A stretch of 64,000 nucleotides of DNA from CAJBNH01 sp964447285 (GTDB taxonomy: Bacteria; Myxococcota_A; UBA9042): positions 23,869 to 87,868 of the forward strand of contig CAYURO010000019.1 of assembly GCA_964447285.1 (NCBI GenBank). The letters are read 5' to 3'. Every line of letters begins with the position of its first letter. The stretch's first letter is position 1. A program made the translations under genes and the position numbers. Below, piece by piece: positions 8,947 through 16,821 of this stretch. Below the pieces are notes generated by a model. The model was not told the origin of the DNA, ran no database searches, and was given only the letters and a program-made list of their open reading frames with translations.

Positions 8947-10521
8947 ATGTCGAGACTGTTCCAGACCAAGCCGGTCAACCAACTGATGGGCGACGGCGAT
9001 GGCACCGGCCTGAAGCGCGCGCTGACGGCGAGCAACCTGACGCTGCTGGGTATCGGCGCCATCATCGGCGCGGGCATTTTCGTGCTGACGGGCACCGCGG
9101 CCGCGCAGTACGCGGGTCCTGGCATCGTGTTGTCGTTCGTGCTGGCCGGTCTGGGCTGCCTGTTCGCGGGCCTGTGCTACGCCGAATTCGCATCGATGAT
9201 TCCCGTGGCAGGCAGCGCCTACACGTATGGATACGCGACGTTGGGCGAGCTGGTGGCGTGGATCATCGGCTGGGACCTGATCCTCGAGTACCTGTTCGCC
9301 GCGTCGACGGTCGCCGTCGGCTGGTCGGGCTACTTTACCGCCTTCATGTCCGAAGCCGGCCTGAAGCTGCCGCCTGCCTTTACCGGTGCTCCGTTTGCCG
9401 TTGAGGGCACCCACACCCTGGTTCCCTCGCAGATCTGCGTGGATGCGGGCGGTGGCGTGGCCGTGAACGCCGTGACCCGCACCGCCATCCCGATTGCCGA
9501 TTGCGTCGCCCAAGGCCACAGCTTGGTCAGCGGCGTGCTGAACGTGCCCGCGATGGTGCTGGTGCTGCTGCTGACGGCGCTGTTGGTGGTCGGCATCCGC
9601 GAGTCCGCGCGCTTCAACAACATCATCGTCTACGTCAAGGTCGCGATTGTGCTGGCCGTCATCGGGTTTGGCTTCCAGTACGTCAACACGGCCAACTGGA
9701 CGCCCTTCATCCCCGAGAACACGGGCGAGTTCGGCAAGTTCGGCTGGAGCGGCATCCTGCGCGGTGCTGGCGTGATCTTCTTTGCGTACATCGGCTTCGA
9801 CGCGGTCTCGACGGCTGCCCAAGAGGCCAAGAACCCCCAACGCGACCTGCCCATCGGCATCCTGGGTTCGCTGGCCGTTTGCACCGTGCTCTACATCCTG
9901 ATGGCGCTGGTGATGACCGGCATCGCGCCCTACAGCGAGCTGAACGTGCCCCACCCGGTGTTCGTCGCCATCGACAAGGCCGGTCCCGCGCTGAAGTGGC
10001 TGGGCTTCTTCGTCAACATCGGCGCCATCGCCGGCCTGGCGTCCGTGGTGCTCGTGATGCTGATGGGCCAGCCGCGCATCTTCTACTCAATGTCGCGCGA
10101 CGGCCTGCTGCCCAAGATGTTCGGCAGGGTGCACCCGAAGTTCCAGACGCCGCACGTCGCCACCATCATCACGGGCGTTGTTGCGTCGCTGATCGCCGGC
10201 TTGTTCCCGATCGGTCTGTTGGGCGAGCTGGTCTCGATCGGCACGCTGCTCGCGTTCGTGATCGTCTGTGGCGGCATTCTGGTTCTGCGTCGCACCCAGC
10301 CCAACCTGTCGCGGCCGTTCCGCGCCCCCTGGGTGCCCTTCGTGCCGATCATGGGCATCTTGATTTGCGGCTACATGATGTGGGGTCTGCCGCTAGACAC
10401 GTGGCTGCGGCTGGCGGTCTGGATGGCCCTGGGTCTCGTGGTCTACTTTGCCTACGGTCGGCGCCACAGCGTGCTCAGCCAGCCCGCCCAACCCCCCGCG
10501 CCGCAACAGGACGTGGGCTGA
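8947..10521 (+). CDS. APC-superfamily amino acid permease
   Basis: 524 residues from ATG 8947 with GGGGGAGGA upstream. It opens with the family hallmark GIGAIIGAGIFVLTG in TM1 and has about 12 transmembrane segments, resembling cationic amino acid transporter-type (YfnA/CAT) permeases. A 35-40 residue hydrophilic insert with two cysteines (around residues 150-190) is an extra periplasmic loop. The gene is divergent from the glycyl radical enzyme across 185 bases and is followed after 6 bases by a TSUP exporter. Import of an amino acid or its derivative is the family role; a link to the glycyl radical enzyme substrate is speculative. Confidence 0.88.
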   Translation: MSRLFQTKPVNQLMGDGDGTGLKRALTASNLTLLGIGAIIGAGIFVLTGTAAAQYAGPGIVLSFVLAGLGCLFAGLCYAEFASMIPVAGSAYTYGYATLGELVAWIIGWDLILEYLFAASTVAVGWSGYFTAFMSEAGLKLPPAFTGAPFAVEGTHTLVPSQICVDAGGGVAVNAVTRTAIPIADCVAQGHSLVSGVLNVPAMVLVLLLTALLVVGIRESARFNNIIVYVKVAIVLAVIGFGFQYVNTANWTPFIPENTGEFGKFGWSGILRGAGVIFFAYIGFDAVSTAAQEAKNPQRDLPIGILGSLAVCTVLYILMALVMTGIAPYSELNVPHPVFVAIDKAGPALKWLGFFVNIGAIAGLASVVLVMLMGQPRIFYSMSRDGLLPKMFGRVHPKFQTPHVATIITGVVASLIAGLFPIGLLGELVSIGTLLAFVIVCGGILVLRRTQPNLSRPFRAPWVPFVPIMGILICGYMMWGLPLDTWLRLAVWMALGLVVYFAYGRRHSVLSQPAQPPAPQQDVG

Positions 10522-10527
10522 CCGCGC

Positions 10528-11295
10528 ATGCCCGCGCTCGCCCCCCTGGACCTTGCCCTTCTGTGTCTGGCTGCCTTTGGTGCCGGGGTCGTCGACGCCA
10601 TCGCGGGGGGCGGCGGGCTGGTCACGCTGCCGGCGCTGCTGTCGGTCGGCCTGCCGCCCCACCTGGCGCTCGGGACCAACAAGGGCCAGTCGGTGTTCGG
10701 GTCCGGGGCGGCGCTGTTCGCCTTCGCCCGGGCCAAGCTGGTGGACGGCAGGCGTGCCAAGGTAGCATTTCCTCTTGGTTTTCTCGGTTCGCTGGCCGGC
10801 GCGGCGCTGGTGCTGCTGGTCGAGCCTACGGTGCTGCGTCCGGTGGTGCTGGCGCTGCTGTGCGCGGTGGCAGTGCTGCTGACGTTTCGGCCCACGCCCA
10901 AACCGGGAACGCGTCTGGCGGGGGCGACCCATCCGCTGCTGGTCGGCGGCGCGCTGGCGCTGGGCATCGGTGCCTACGACGGCTTCTTCGGCCCCGGCAC
11001 GGGCACGTTGCTGTTGCTGGGCGGGGTGTGGCTGCTGGGGCAGACGATGACGCACGCCTCGGCCGACGCCAAGGTGGTCAATTTCGCCTCCAACCTGGCA
11101 GCCGTCGTCATTTTCTCGTGGAACGGCGCGATCTTGTGGGCGGTCGCGGCGCCCATGGCCGTGGCGCAGTTCGCGGGTGGCGTCTTGGGCGCGCGGCTGG
11201 CGGTGCGGGGCGGCGACCGGGTAGTGCGCCCCATCGTGCTGGTCGTGGTGCTGGCGCTGGTGGTGCGGCTGGCTTGGGACACCTGGCGAGGCTGA
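10528..11295 (+). CDS. TSUP (TauE/SafE) family membrane transporter
   Basis: 255 residues with seven to eight hydrophobic segments. The N-terminal motif GVVDAIAGGGGLVTLPALL and the internal repeat IGAYDGFFGPGTGT are diagnostic of the TauE/SafE/YfcA family, which moves sulfite, sulfoacetate or related organic anions across the inner membrane. It starts 6 bases after the APC permease stop, so the two probably share a transcript. The actual substrate is unknown. Confidence 0.9.
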   Translation: MPALAPLDLALLCLAAFGAGVVDAIAGGGGLVTLPALLSVGLPPHLALGTNKGQSVFGSGAALFAFARAKLVDGRRAKVAFPLGFLGSLAGAALVLLVEPTVLRPVVLALLCAVAVLLTFRPTPKPGTRLAGATHPLLVGGALALGIGAYDGFFGPGTGTLLLLGGVWLLGQTMTHASADAKVVNFASNLAAVVIFSWNGAILWAVAAPMAVAQFAGGVLGARLAVRGGDRVVRPIVLVVVLALVVRLAWDTWRG

Positions 11296-11307
11296 CCGCT
11301 GACCCCG

Positions 11308-11988
11308 TCACCCCCGCGGTCCCCGTTTCACTCCCTGGCGCTCGCCGTCGTAGACCAGCGCCTCAGCCGGGATCCCGCCCGTCACCTGATCGGCGTGCAT
11401 CCGCCCCGAGGACCACAGCGTGCGGTCGACCATCATCGCGCCCAAATACTCGATCTGGTTGCGGATATTGCCTCCGTCAGGCTCCAGCACTTCAAGCGCC
11501 CGCGCGATGGCCACCAGCGTCGACACCTGACCCGGCTTGGAGCTCGCGCGCAGGAAGTTGCGCGTGGCGTCCTCGGGCGGCAGCACGGCGCACGGCACGT
11601 CTGCCAGGCCGGGGATGCGCCGACGGGCCTTGATCGCCTGCGGCCACGTCGCGTCCGGCACGATCAGAGTCACCGGCTGCTCCGAGCCCTGCCAGTCGGT
11701 CAGCGGCCGCGCGTCGGGATGGGGAAACAGCAGCACGGGTTGCGACAGTTGGCTCCAGTCGCGCACCAGCGGCACGCGACCGCCGTGCATCACCGTCTCG
11801 CCGTTCGGCAGGCAGGCCATCGCCAACGTGCCGGTGTTGCTGGTCTTGTTGACCTCCAGCTGGTGCAGGATCAGCACGACGCGGGTGCGGGTCGCGAGCT
11901 TGGGGACATGAACGCACAGGCACAGCGTCAGGTGCATGCGGCAGGCGGGGCAGCGGTGGCGGCTGGCCCAATGGACATCGTCGATCAC
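11308..11988 (-). CDS. DTW-domain protein, tRNA-uridine aminocarboxypropyltransferase
   Basis: 226 residues from GTG 11988, chosen because AGGAG sits five bases upstream; an upstream ATG at 12024 lacks a ribosome binding site. The N-terminal Cys cluster CPACRMHLTLCLC and the DATW signature mark the DTW/TapT family, which adds the 3-amino-3-carboxypropyl group of SAM to tRNA uridine (acp3U). Length matches the family (about 230). It lies divergent from an rRNA-type methyltransferase. Confidence 0.88.
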   Translation of the reverse strand: MIDDVHWASRHRCPACRMHLTLCLCVHVPKLATRTRVVLILHQLEVNKTSNTGTLAMACLPNGETVMHGGRVPLVRDWSQLSQPVLLFPHPDARPLTDWQGSEQPVTLIVPDATWPQAIKARRRIPGLADVPCAVLPPEDATRNFLRASSKPGQVSTLVAIARALEVLEPDGGNIRNQIEYLGAMMVDRTLWSSGRMHADQVTGGIPAEALVYDGERQGVKRGPRG

Positions 11989-12143
11989 GCGAGCTCCTGT
12001 GCGTTCCTGTGAACGCCGCGCCATTGTGGCCGGACCCGACGGGATGCGCCACGTCCCTTCGAGCGCGCCCCCATCGCCACCCCCGCGCGGATCCGCTAGC
12101 CTCGCCGCCCGACTCCACACCGTCGGCGTGTGCGAGGCGCCCC

Positions 12144-13154
12144 GTGTCCCTTTCCGCCGCCCTTGAATGGGCCTTGTCTTCTCGCGGTCCGCTGATCGAG
12201 CGGCTGCACGCCGAATCGACCCACGCCTATCGTTTGTTCCACGGCAGCGTCGAGGGCGCGCCGGGTCTGACCGTCGACCGCTACGGCGACCTGCTGCTGG
12301 TCCAGAGCTTCCATGCGCCCCTGGCAGACGACGAGCTGGCGGACATCGAAGCCTTCTACATCAGGCAGTTGCCGCACCTCGCCCTGACCTACAACGACCG
12401 CAGCCACACCGACTCGCGCGTGCGCAATCCGCTGGACGGCGACGCACACGCGGCGGGGCAAGAGGTCCACGTCGCCGAAGAGATGGGCGTGAAGTACCGC
12501 ATCCAGGCGCGGCACGCCGGGCAGGACCCGTGGCTGTTCCTGGACTTGCGGGCGGCCCGGCGGGCGGTGTTGGCCCAGAGCAGGGGCAAGTCGGTGCTGA
12601 ACCTGTTTGCCTATACCTGCGGCGTGGGCGTGTGCGCGGCCGTGGGCGGGGCGACGCGGTCGCTGAACGTCGACTTTGCCGAGTCGAGCCTGGACATCGG
12701 GCGCGAAAACGCGCGTCTGAACGGGGTGTTGGACCGGGTCGAGTGCCTGCGCAGCGACGTGTTTCCGGCGATCCGGCAGTTGGCGGGGCTGGCGCAGTCC
12801 GAGCGCGTGCGGGGCCAGTGGATGCCCGCGTTTCCCAAGCTGAAGCAAGCGTCGTTTGACCTCGTGTTCCTGGACCCGCCGCGGTTTGCCAAAAGCCCCT
12901 TTGGTGTTGTCGACACGGTGCGCGACTACCAGGCGCTGCTAAAGCCGGCGTTGCTGACGACGGCCATCGACGGCGTGCTGGTGTGCTGCAACAACGTGGC
13001 GCAGGTCGAGCGCGAGGAATGGCGCACGCAGGTCGAGCGTTGCGCGGTCAAGACCGGGCGGGCGGTGCGGGAGTTCCGCTGGATCGACCCTGAGGACGAC
13101 TTTCCGTCCGGCAACGGGCGACCGCCCCTGAAGATCGCCTGGCTGCAGCTGTAG
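12144..13154 (+). CDS. Class I SAM-dependent rRNA methyltransferase, RlmI-like
   Basis: 336 residues from GTG 12144 (GAGG six bases upstream); the open frame reaches 12009 but that part is low-complexity. The N-terminus (TVDRYGDLLLVQSF) matches the central domain of RlmI-type 23S rRNA m5C methyltransferases, followed by SAM motif I (VLNLFAYTCGVGV) and the catalytic DPPRF at motif IV. The N-terminal PUA domain of E. coli RlmI appears to be missing, so the target may differ. It is convergent with no neighbour and stands about 100 bases before a GST-like gene. Confidence 0.85.
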   Translation: MSLSAALEWALSSRGPLIERLHAESTHAYRLFHGSVEGAPGLTVDRYGDLLLVQSFHAPLADDELADIEAFYIRQLPHLALTYNDRSHTDSRVRNPLDGDAHAAGQEVHVAEEMGVKYRIQARHAGQDPWLFLDLRAARRAVLAQSRGKSVLNLFAYTCGVGVCAAVGGATRSLNVDFAESSLDIGRENARLNGVLDRVECLRSDVFPAIRQLAGLAQSERVRGQWMPAFPKLKQASFDLVFLDPPRFAKSPFGVVDTVRDYQALLKPALLTTAIDGVLVCCNNVAQVEREEWRTQVERCAVKTGRAVREFRWIDPEDDFPSGNGRPPLKIAWLQL

Positions 13155-13260
13155 CCGCCGGGAACCGCTGGCACAGGGCCGACCTGGCGCGACCGAGGTT
13201 GCCGGTCTCGCGCGCCTTCTCTACGCTCGCCGACCACGATCCCCACCCAAGGAGCACCCC

Positions 13261-13869
13261 GTGAAGCTGTACTACGCCACCCGCACCCGCGCCACGCGTC
13301 CCCGTTGGGCGCTCGAAGAGCTGGGCGTTCCCTACGAACTCGTCCGCATCGACATGGCCGCCCGTCAACACAAGTCGCCGGAGTACATGGCGATCCACCC
13401 GCTGGGCAAGCTGCCTGCGTTTGCCGACGACGACGGCACGGTGCTGATCGAGTCTGCCGCCATCGCGATGCACGTGGCCGACCGCTTTCTTGAGCGCGGA
13501 CTGGCCCCGGCCCCCGGCACCGCCGACCGCGGACGGTACTACCAGTGGCTGGCGTTCGGCGCGGCGACGCTGGACCCGCCGCTGTTCAAGGTCTTCTATG
13601 GCAAGACGTTTCGCGCGAACGATTCGAGCTCGCCGATGGACATCGAGACGAACCTGCCGCTGGTCAACGTGGCCCTGGACGTGCTGGAAGGCGCCATGAC
13701 CGGTCGTGAATTCCTGGTCGGCGACCGCCTGACCGTCGCAGACATCATCGTGGGCGCAAGCCTGGTGGCCGCGAGTCGCATCGACCTGCTGACCGAGCGG
13801 CCGGCGCTGCGGGCGTATGTCGAGCGGCTGATGGCGCGGCCGGCGTACGTGCGGGCGAATGCGGATTGA
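13261..13869 (+). CDS. Glutathione S-transferase family protein
   Basis: 202 residues from GTG 13261 with AAGGAG six bases upstream. The N-terminal thioredoxin-fold domain carries the conserved cis-proline segment HPLGKLPAF and the ES pair that binds the glutathione gamma-glutamyl group (LIESAAIAMHVADR). The C-terminal helical domain has the N-capping segment LTVADIIVGA. Typical cytosolic GST length. Substrate unknown. Confidence 0.9.
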   Translation: MKLYYATRTRATRPRWALEELGVPYELVRIDMAARQHKSPEYMAIHPLGKLPAFADDDGTVLIESAAIAMHVADRFLERGLAPAPGTADRGRYYQWLAFGAATLDPPLFKVFYGKTFRANDSSSPMDIETNLPLVNVALDVLEGAMTGREFLVGDRLTVADIIVGASLVAASRIDLLTERPALRAYVERLMARPAYVRANAD

Positions 13870-14193
13870 GGGCGCGGGGCTCCGGCCAGGCGTGGCAGCC
13901 TGTCCCCACCCGCCCATGTGCGCTAACCTTGCCGGAGTCCGCCGCCCCCGAAGTGAACTTCGCGGGCTACCCGTCTAGAAGTCCGCGTTGATGACGCCGC
14001 GGACTGCCACAGCCGATTGCCGCTCACGCACCCGAACGCGTCCCTTCGACTCGCAAGGCACCATGTGCCAGTCCCCCAGGGACTTCTTGAACGGTAGCCA
14101 ACGGACTTTAGTCCGTGGATTCAGGCAATTGCGGTCCAAAGTTAGCGCATATGCCCCACCCGCCCCCACCGACTTGACCCCGGCGCCCGGCGT
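13870..14193. other. Intergenic region with one short palindrome
   Basis: About 320 bases between the GST-like gene and the toxin-antitoxin promoter. No convincing gene is present. It contains the palindrome ACGGAC-TTTA-GTCCGT at 14101-14116 and otherwise shows nothing I can interpret. The open frame across it on the minus strand has the mixed composition of an antisense shadow. Confidence 0.5.
14101..14116. repeat. Short palindrome (REP-like hairpin)
   Basis: ACGGAC-TTTA-GTCCGT forms a six-base stem with a four-base loop and is flanked by a further CC/GG pair after one mismatch. No T-run follows, so it is not a typical terminator. Palindromes of this style often belong to dispersed REP-like families. 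Only one copy was noticed in this window. Confidence 0.4.
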
Positions 14194-14211
14194 CCTTACC
14201 ATCAAGTAAGG
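14174..14211 (+). promoter_or_regulatory. Promoter and probable operator of the AbrB/VapC pair
   Basis: TTGACC (14174-14179), 17 bases, then TACCAT (14197-14202) gives a good sigma70-type promoter. The -10 is embedded in the inverted repeat CCTTAC-N6-GTAAGG (14194-14211), and a third GTAAGG lies at 14224-14229 over the ribosome binding site. This fits autorepression by the toxin-antitoxin complex, as known for vapBC operons. The spacing is directly visible; the regulatory role is inferred. Confidence 0.6.
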
Positions 14212-14233
14212 AACTCGCGCGGAGGTAAGGACC

Positions 14234-14473
14234 ATGACAACGGCCACCCTGACCAGCAAAGGCCAACTGACCATGCCGAAAGCGATTCGCGACCTGCTGG
14301 GCGTGGGTCCCGGCGATCGCGTCGTGTTCTGGGCCGATGCGGACGGCCGGGTGGTCGTCGAGCCGCAGGCGGTCGAGGTGCGGTCGCTGCGCGGTTCGCT
14401 GCGGCCAAAGCGCCAGGGCGTGACCCTAGACGACATGGACCGGGCGATTCGGCACGCGGGGAGTCGGTCGTGA
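14234..14473 (+). CDS. AbrB-family antitoxin (VapB-type)
   Basis: 79 residues with a strong GGAGGTAAGG site upstream. The N-terminal SpoVT/AbrB swapped-hairpin domain is evident from ATLTSKGQLTMPKAIRDLLGVGPGDRV. The C-terminal tail would bind and neutralise the toxin. The stop codon overlaps the toxin start (GTGA, 14470-14473), ensuring coupled translation. Confidence 0.92.
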   Translation: MTTATLTSKGQLTMPKAIRDLLGVGPGDRVVFWADADGRVVVEPQAVEVRSLRGSLRPKRQGVTLDDMDRAIRHAGSRS

Positions 14474-14865
14474 TTGCGCTCGACACGAACGTGCTCGTTC
14501 GCTACCTGGTCGAGGACGACCCGAAACAGTCGGCGCGCGCCGCCCTGTTGATCGAGGGAGCGGCCGACCGCGGCGAGTCGATGTTCGTCGCCCACATCGT
14601 GTTGTGCGAGGTCGTCTGGGTGCTCGACAGCGCGTATGGCGTGCGCAAGCCCGAGATCGTCAACACGCTGTCGAACCTGGCGCGGACGCGGCATCTGGAG
14701 ATCGAGGACGTGGACCTGGTGCACCGGGCGCTAGCGGCGTTCGAGCGCGGCAAGGGCGACTTCTCGGACTATCTGATTCGCGAGCGGGTGTTGGCGTGCG
14801 GATGCTCGGCGCTGGCCACCTTCGACAAGGCGCTGCTGAAGGATGCGGGGTTTCTGGCGGTGTGA
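14470..14865 (+). CDS. vapC: PIN-domain ribonuclease toxin (VapC-type)
   Basis: 131 residues starting at GTG within the antitoxin stop. PIN-domain acidic residues are in place: D5 in IALDTNVLVRYL, a Glu in LCEVVW, Asp in DFSDYLI and Asp in TFDKALL. VapC toxins cleave tRNA or rRNA when the antitoxin is lost. Together with the preceding gene it forms a complete type II toxin-antitoxin module. Confidence 0.92.
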   Translation: MIALDTNVLVRYLVEDDPKQSARAALLIEGAADRGESMFVAHIVLCEVVWVLDSAYGVRKPEIVNTLSNLARTRHLEIEDVDLVHRALAAFERGKGDFSDYLIRERVLACGCSALATFDKALLKDAGFLAV

Positions 14866-14872
14866 CGACACT

Positions 14873-15748
14873 CTACCGATCCGTCGCCCCCAACGCCCCC
14901 GGAGCCCGCGCCCGCTTGGCCACCAGCACCAACGCCGTCAACGTCAGCAGATAGGGCAGGGTCTGCACCAACTGCGTTGGCAGCGACGTGCCTGCGGCCT
15001 GGATCTGGATCTGCGCTGCCTCACCCGCGCCAAACGCCACGGCCGCCAACGCCGCCGGCAGAATGCGCCACCCGCCGAAAATCACAGCTGATACGGCGAC
15101 AAAGCCGCGCCCACCGGTCATGCCCGCCGTGAACTGGTGCTGCTCGAACGCCAGCCACACGCCAGCCAGACCCGCCAGCGCACCCGAGACCAACACCGCC
15201 TGCCAGCGCACGCGGGCGACGCGGATGCCCAGGCTCTCGGCCGCCTCGGGGTGATCGCCTGCCGCCGTGATGCGGATGCCCGCGACCGTCTTCGAGAACC
15301 ACCAAGCCACACCGACGATGGCGAGCAGGCTCAGCCAGGTCAGGGGGCTGGTCCACAGGGTCGTGCCCTCGGCAAACGTCTGGACGCGGGCGCTGTTCGA
15401 CGCGCTGTGGAAGATGGCGTGCAGGCCAAAGCGGGACAAGCCGTCTGCCAGCAAATTCAAGGCGATGCCGCTGGTGATGTGGTCGGCGCGCAGGTTGACG
15501 GTCATGAACGCGTGCACCGACGCGAGCGCCATGCCGGCGGCGATGCCGAACGCGATTGCGCCGTACGGACCTACGCTGGGCGCCAGGTGCGCGAACACGA
15601 CGGCCGAGAAGGCTCCCGCGATCAGCAGACCCTCGAGCGCCAGATTCACGACGCCCGACCGCTCGCACACCACGCCACCCGCGGCGGCGAGTGCGTAAGG
15701 CATGGCGATGCGGATCACCTGTTCGACGACGGCGAAGAGATCGTCCAT
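14873..15748 (-). CDS. ABC importer permease (nucleoside type), second subunit
   Basis: 291 residues from ATG 15748, whose first base is shared with the stop of the upstream permease (TGATG). Multiple transmembrane helices and the motif ERSGVVNLALEGLLIAGAF identify the YufQ/NupQ-like inner-membrane permease of BMP-dependent nucleoside importers (BPD_transp_2 family). It is the last gene of a four-gene operon. Imports a nucleoside or similar ligand together with the partners at 15748-19426. Confidence 0.9.
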   Translation of the reverse strand: MDDLFAVVEQVIRIAMPYALAAAGGVVCERSGVVNLALEGLLIAGAFSAVVFAHLAPSVGPYGAIAFGIAAGMALASVHAFMTVNLRADHITSGIALNLLADGLSRFGLHAIFHSASNSARVQTFAEGTTLWTSPLTWLSLLAIVGVAWWFSKTVAGIRITAAGDHPEAAESLGIRVARVRWQAVLVSGALAGLAGVWLAFEQHQFTAGMTGGRGFVAVSAVIFGGWRILPAALAAVAFGAGEAAQIQIQAAGTSLPTQLVQTLPYLLTLTALVLVAKRARAPGALGATDR

Positions 15749-16821
15749 CAGGCGGCCTCCTCGTCGCGGGTGCCAGACAGCAGCGCGGCCTCGTGGCGGG
15801 TCATGCGGGCGCGGAAGCCGACGACGGCCAGGATGGTCACGCCCACCAGCACGTCGACCAGCTCTTTGGGCACGATGGCGTTGATCAGCAGCGAGCCCTC
15901 GGACAGCGTGGCGAAGAGCAGGGCGCCCGGCAGCAGCAGCCACGGTCGATTGCCCGACAGAAGCGCAATCGCGATGCCCAGATAGCCTGCGCCGGACACG
16001 AAGCCGGTCTCGAAGTAGCCCTTGTAGCCCAGCACGAACGACGTGCCGCCCAGCCCCGCGACGGCGCCCGACAGCAGCAGGGCAAAGAACGTCAGGCGCG
16101 CAACCGGAATGCCCACGGTTTCTGCGACCTTGGGTGCGCTGCCCAGGGTGTCGACGTGGCGACCGAACGGTGTTCGCCCAAGCACCACCGCCAGCACGGC
16201 AATCAGGACCAGCGCCAATAGCAGCGCGGCGTTGACGGGCGAGCCCTTGAAGGCCGGCACCCACTCCGTCAGCCGCAGCAGCCGGGCACCCGCGACGACG
16301 GGCGGCGTGTGGGTCGTGTCCTCGACGTGCATCAGCGCAGAGACCACCCAGTTGGCGACCGCCATGGCGACAAAGTTCAGCAGAATCGTGGTGATGACCT
16401 CGCTGGCACCGAACTTGACGCGCAGCAGCGCCGGACCGCTGACCCACAAGGCACCCGCGGCGGCGGCGGCCAGCAGGCAGACGGGCAGGGCGACCCAAGC
16501 CGTCAGGTCGGGGGGCAGCAGGGCTCCGGTGACGGCGGCGGCCAGGCCTCCCAGCGTGATCTGGCCCTCGGCGCCCACATTGAACAGCCCGGCGCGAAAG
16601 CCCACCAGAGCGGCCAGACCAGAGAGCAGCAGCGGCGTCGCCTTGAACAACACCTGCGCGATGCCGTACGGGGTGCCCCAAGTGCCGGCCAGGATGCGCC
16701 ACGCGATGTTGAGCGGATGGCCACCCGAGACGACGACCAGCACGTTGGCGACCCACAACACCACCAGCACGGCGATGGTGGCGTCGACTGCGATTTCTTT
16801 TGCGGCGGAGCGTGGTTTCAC
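15748..16821 (-). CDS. ABC importer permease (nucleoside type), first subunit
   Basis: 357 residues from GTG 16821, which overlaps the ATPase stop as GTGA. It has about nine transmembrane segments. The motif FRAGLFNVGAEGQITLGGLAA is characteristic of YufP/NupP-like permeases (BPD_transp_2). The longer open frame to 17433 is antisense-like sequence inside the ATPase gene. It pairs with the smaller permease downstream to form the membrane channel. Confidence 0.9.
   Translation of the reverse strand: MKPRSAAKEIAVDATIAVLVVLWVANVLVVVSGGHPLNIAWRILAGTWGTPYGIAQVLFKATPLLLSGLAALVGFRAGLFNVGAEGQITLGGLAAAVTGALLPPDLTAWVALPVCLLAAAAAGALWVSGPALLRVKFGASEVITTILLNFVAMAVANWVVSALMHVEDTTHTPPVVAGARLLRLTEWVPAFKGSPVNAALLLALVLIAVLAVVLGRTPFGRHVDTLGSAPKVAETVGIPVARLTFFALLLSGAVAGLGGTSFVLGYKGYFETGFVSGAGYLGIAIALLSGNRPWLLLPGALLFATLSEGSLLINAIVPKELVDVLVGVTILAVVGFRARMTRHEAALLSGTRDEEAA

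Noticed and set aside
12009..12143. N-terminal extension of the RlmI-like methyltransferase
   Set aside because: Low-complexity Pro/Arg sequence overlapping the promoter side of the divergent DTW gene; GTG 12144 has a ribosome site and starts the conserved domain.
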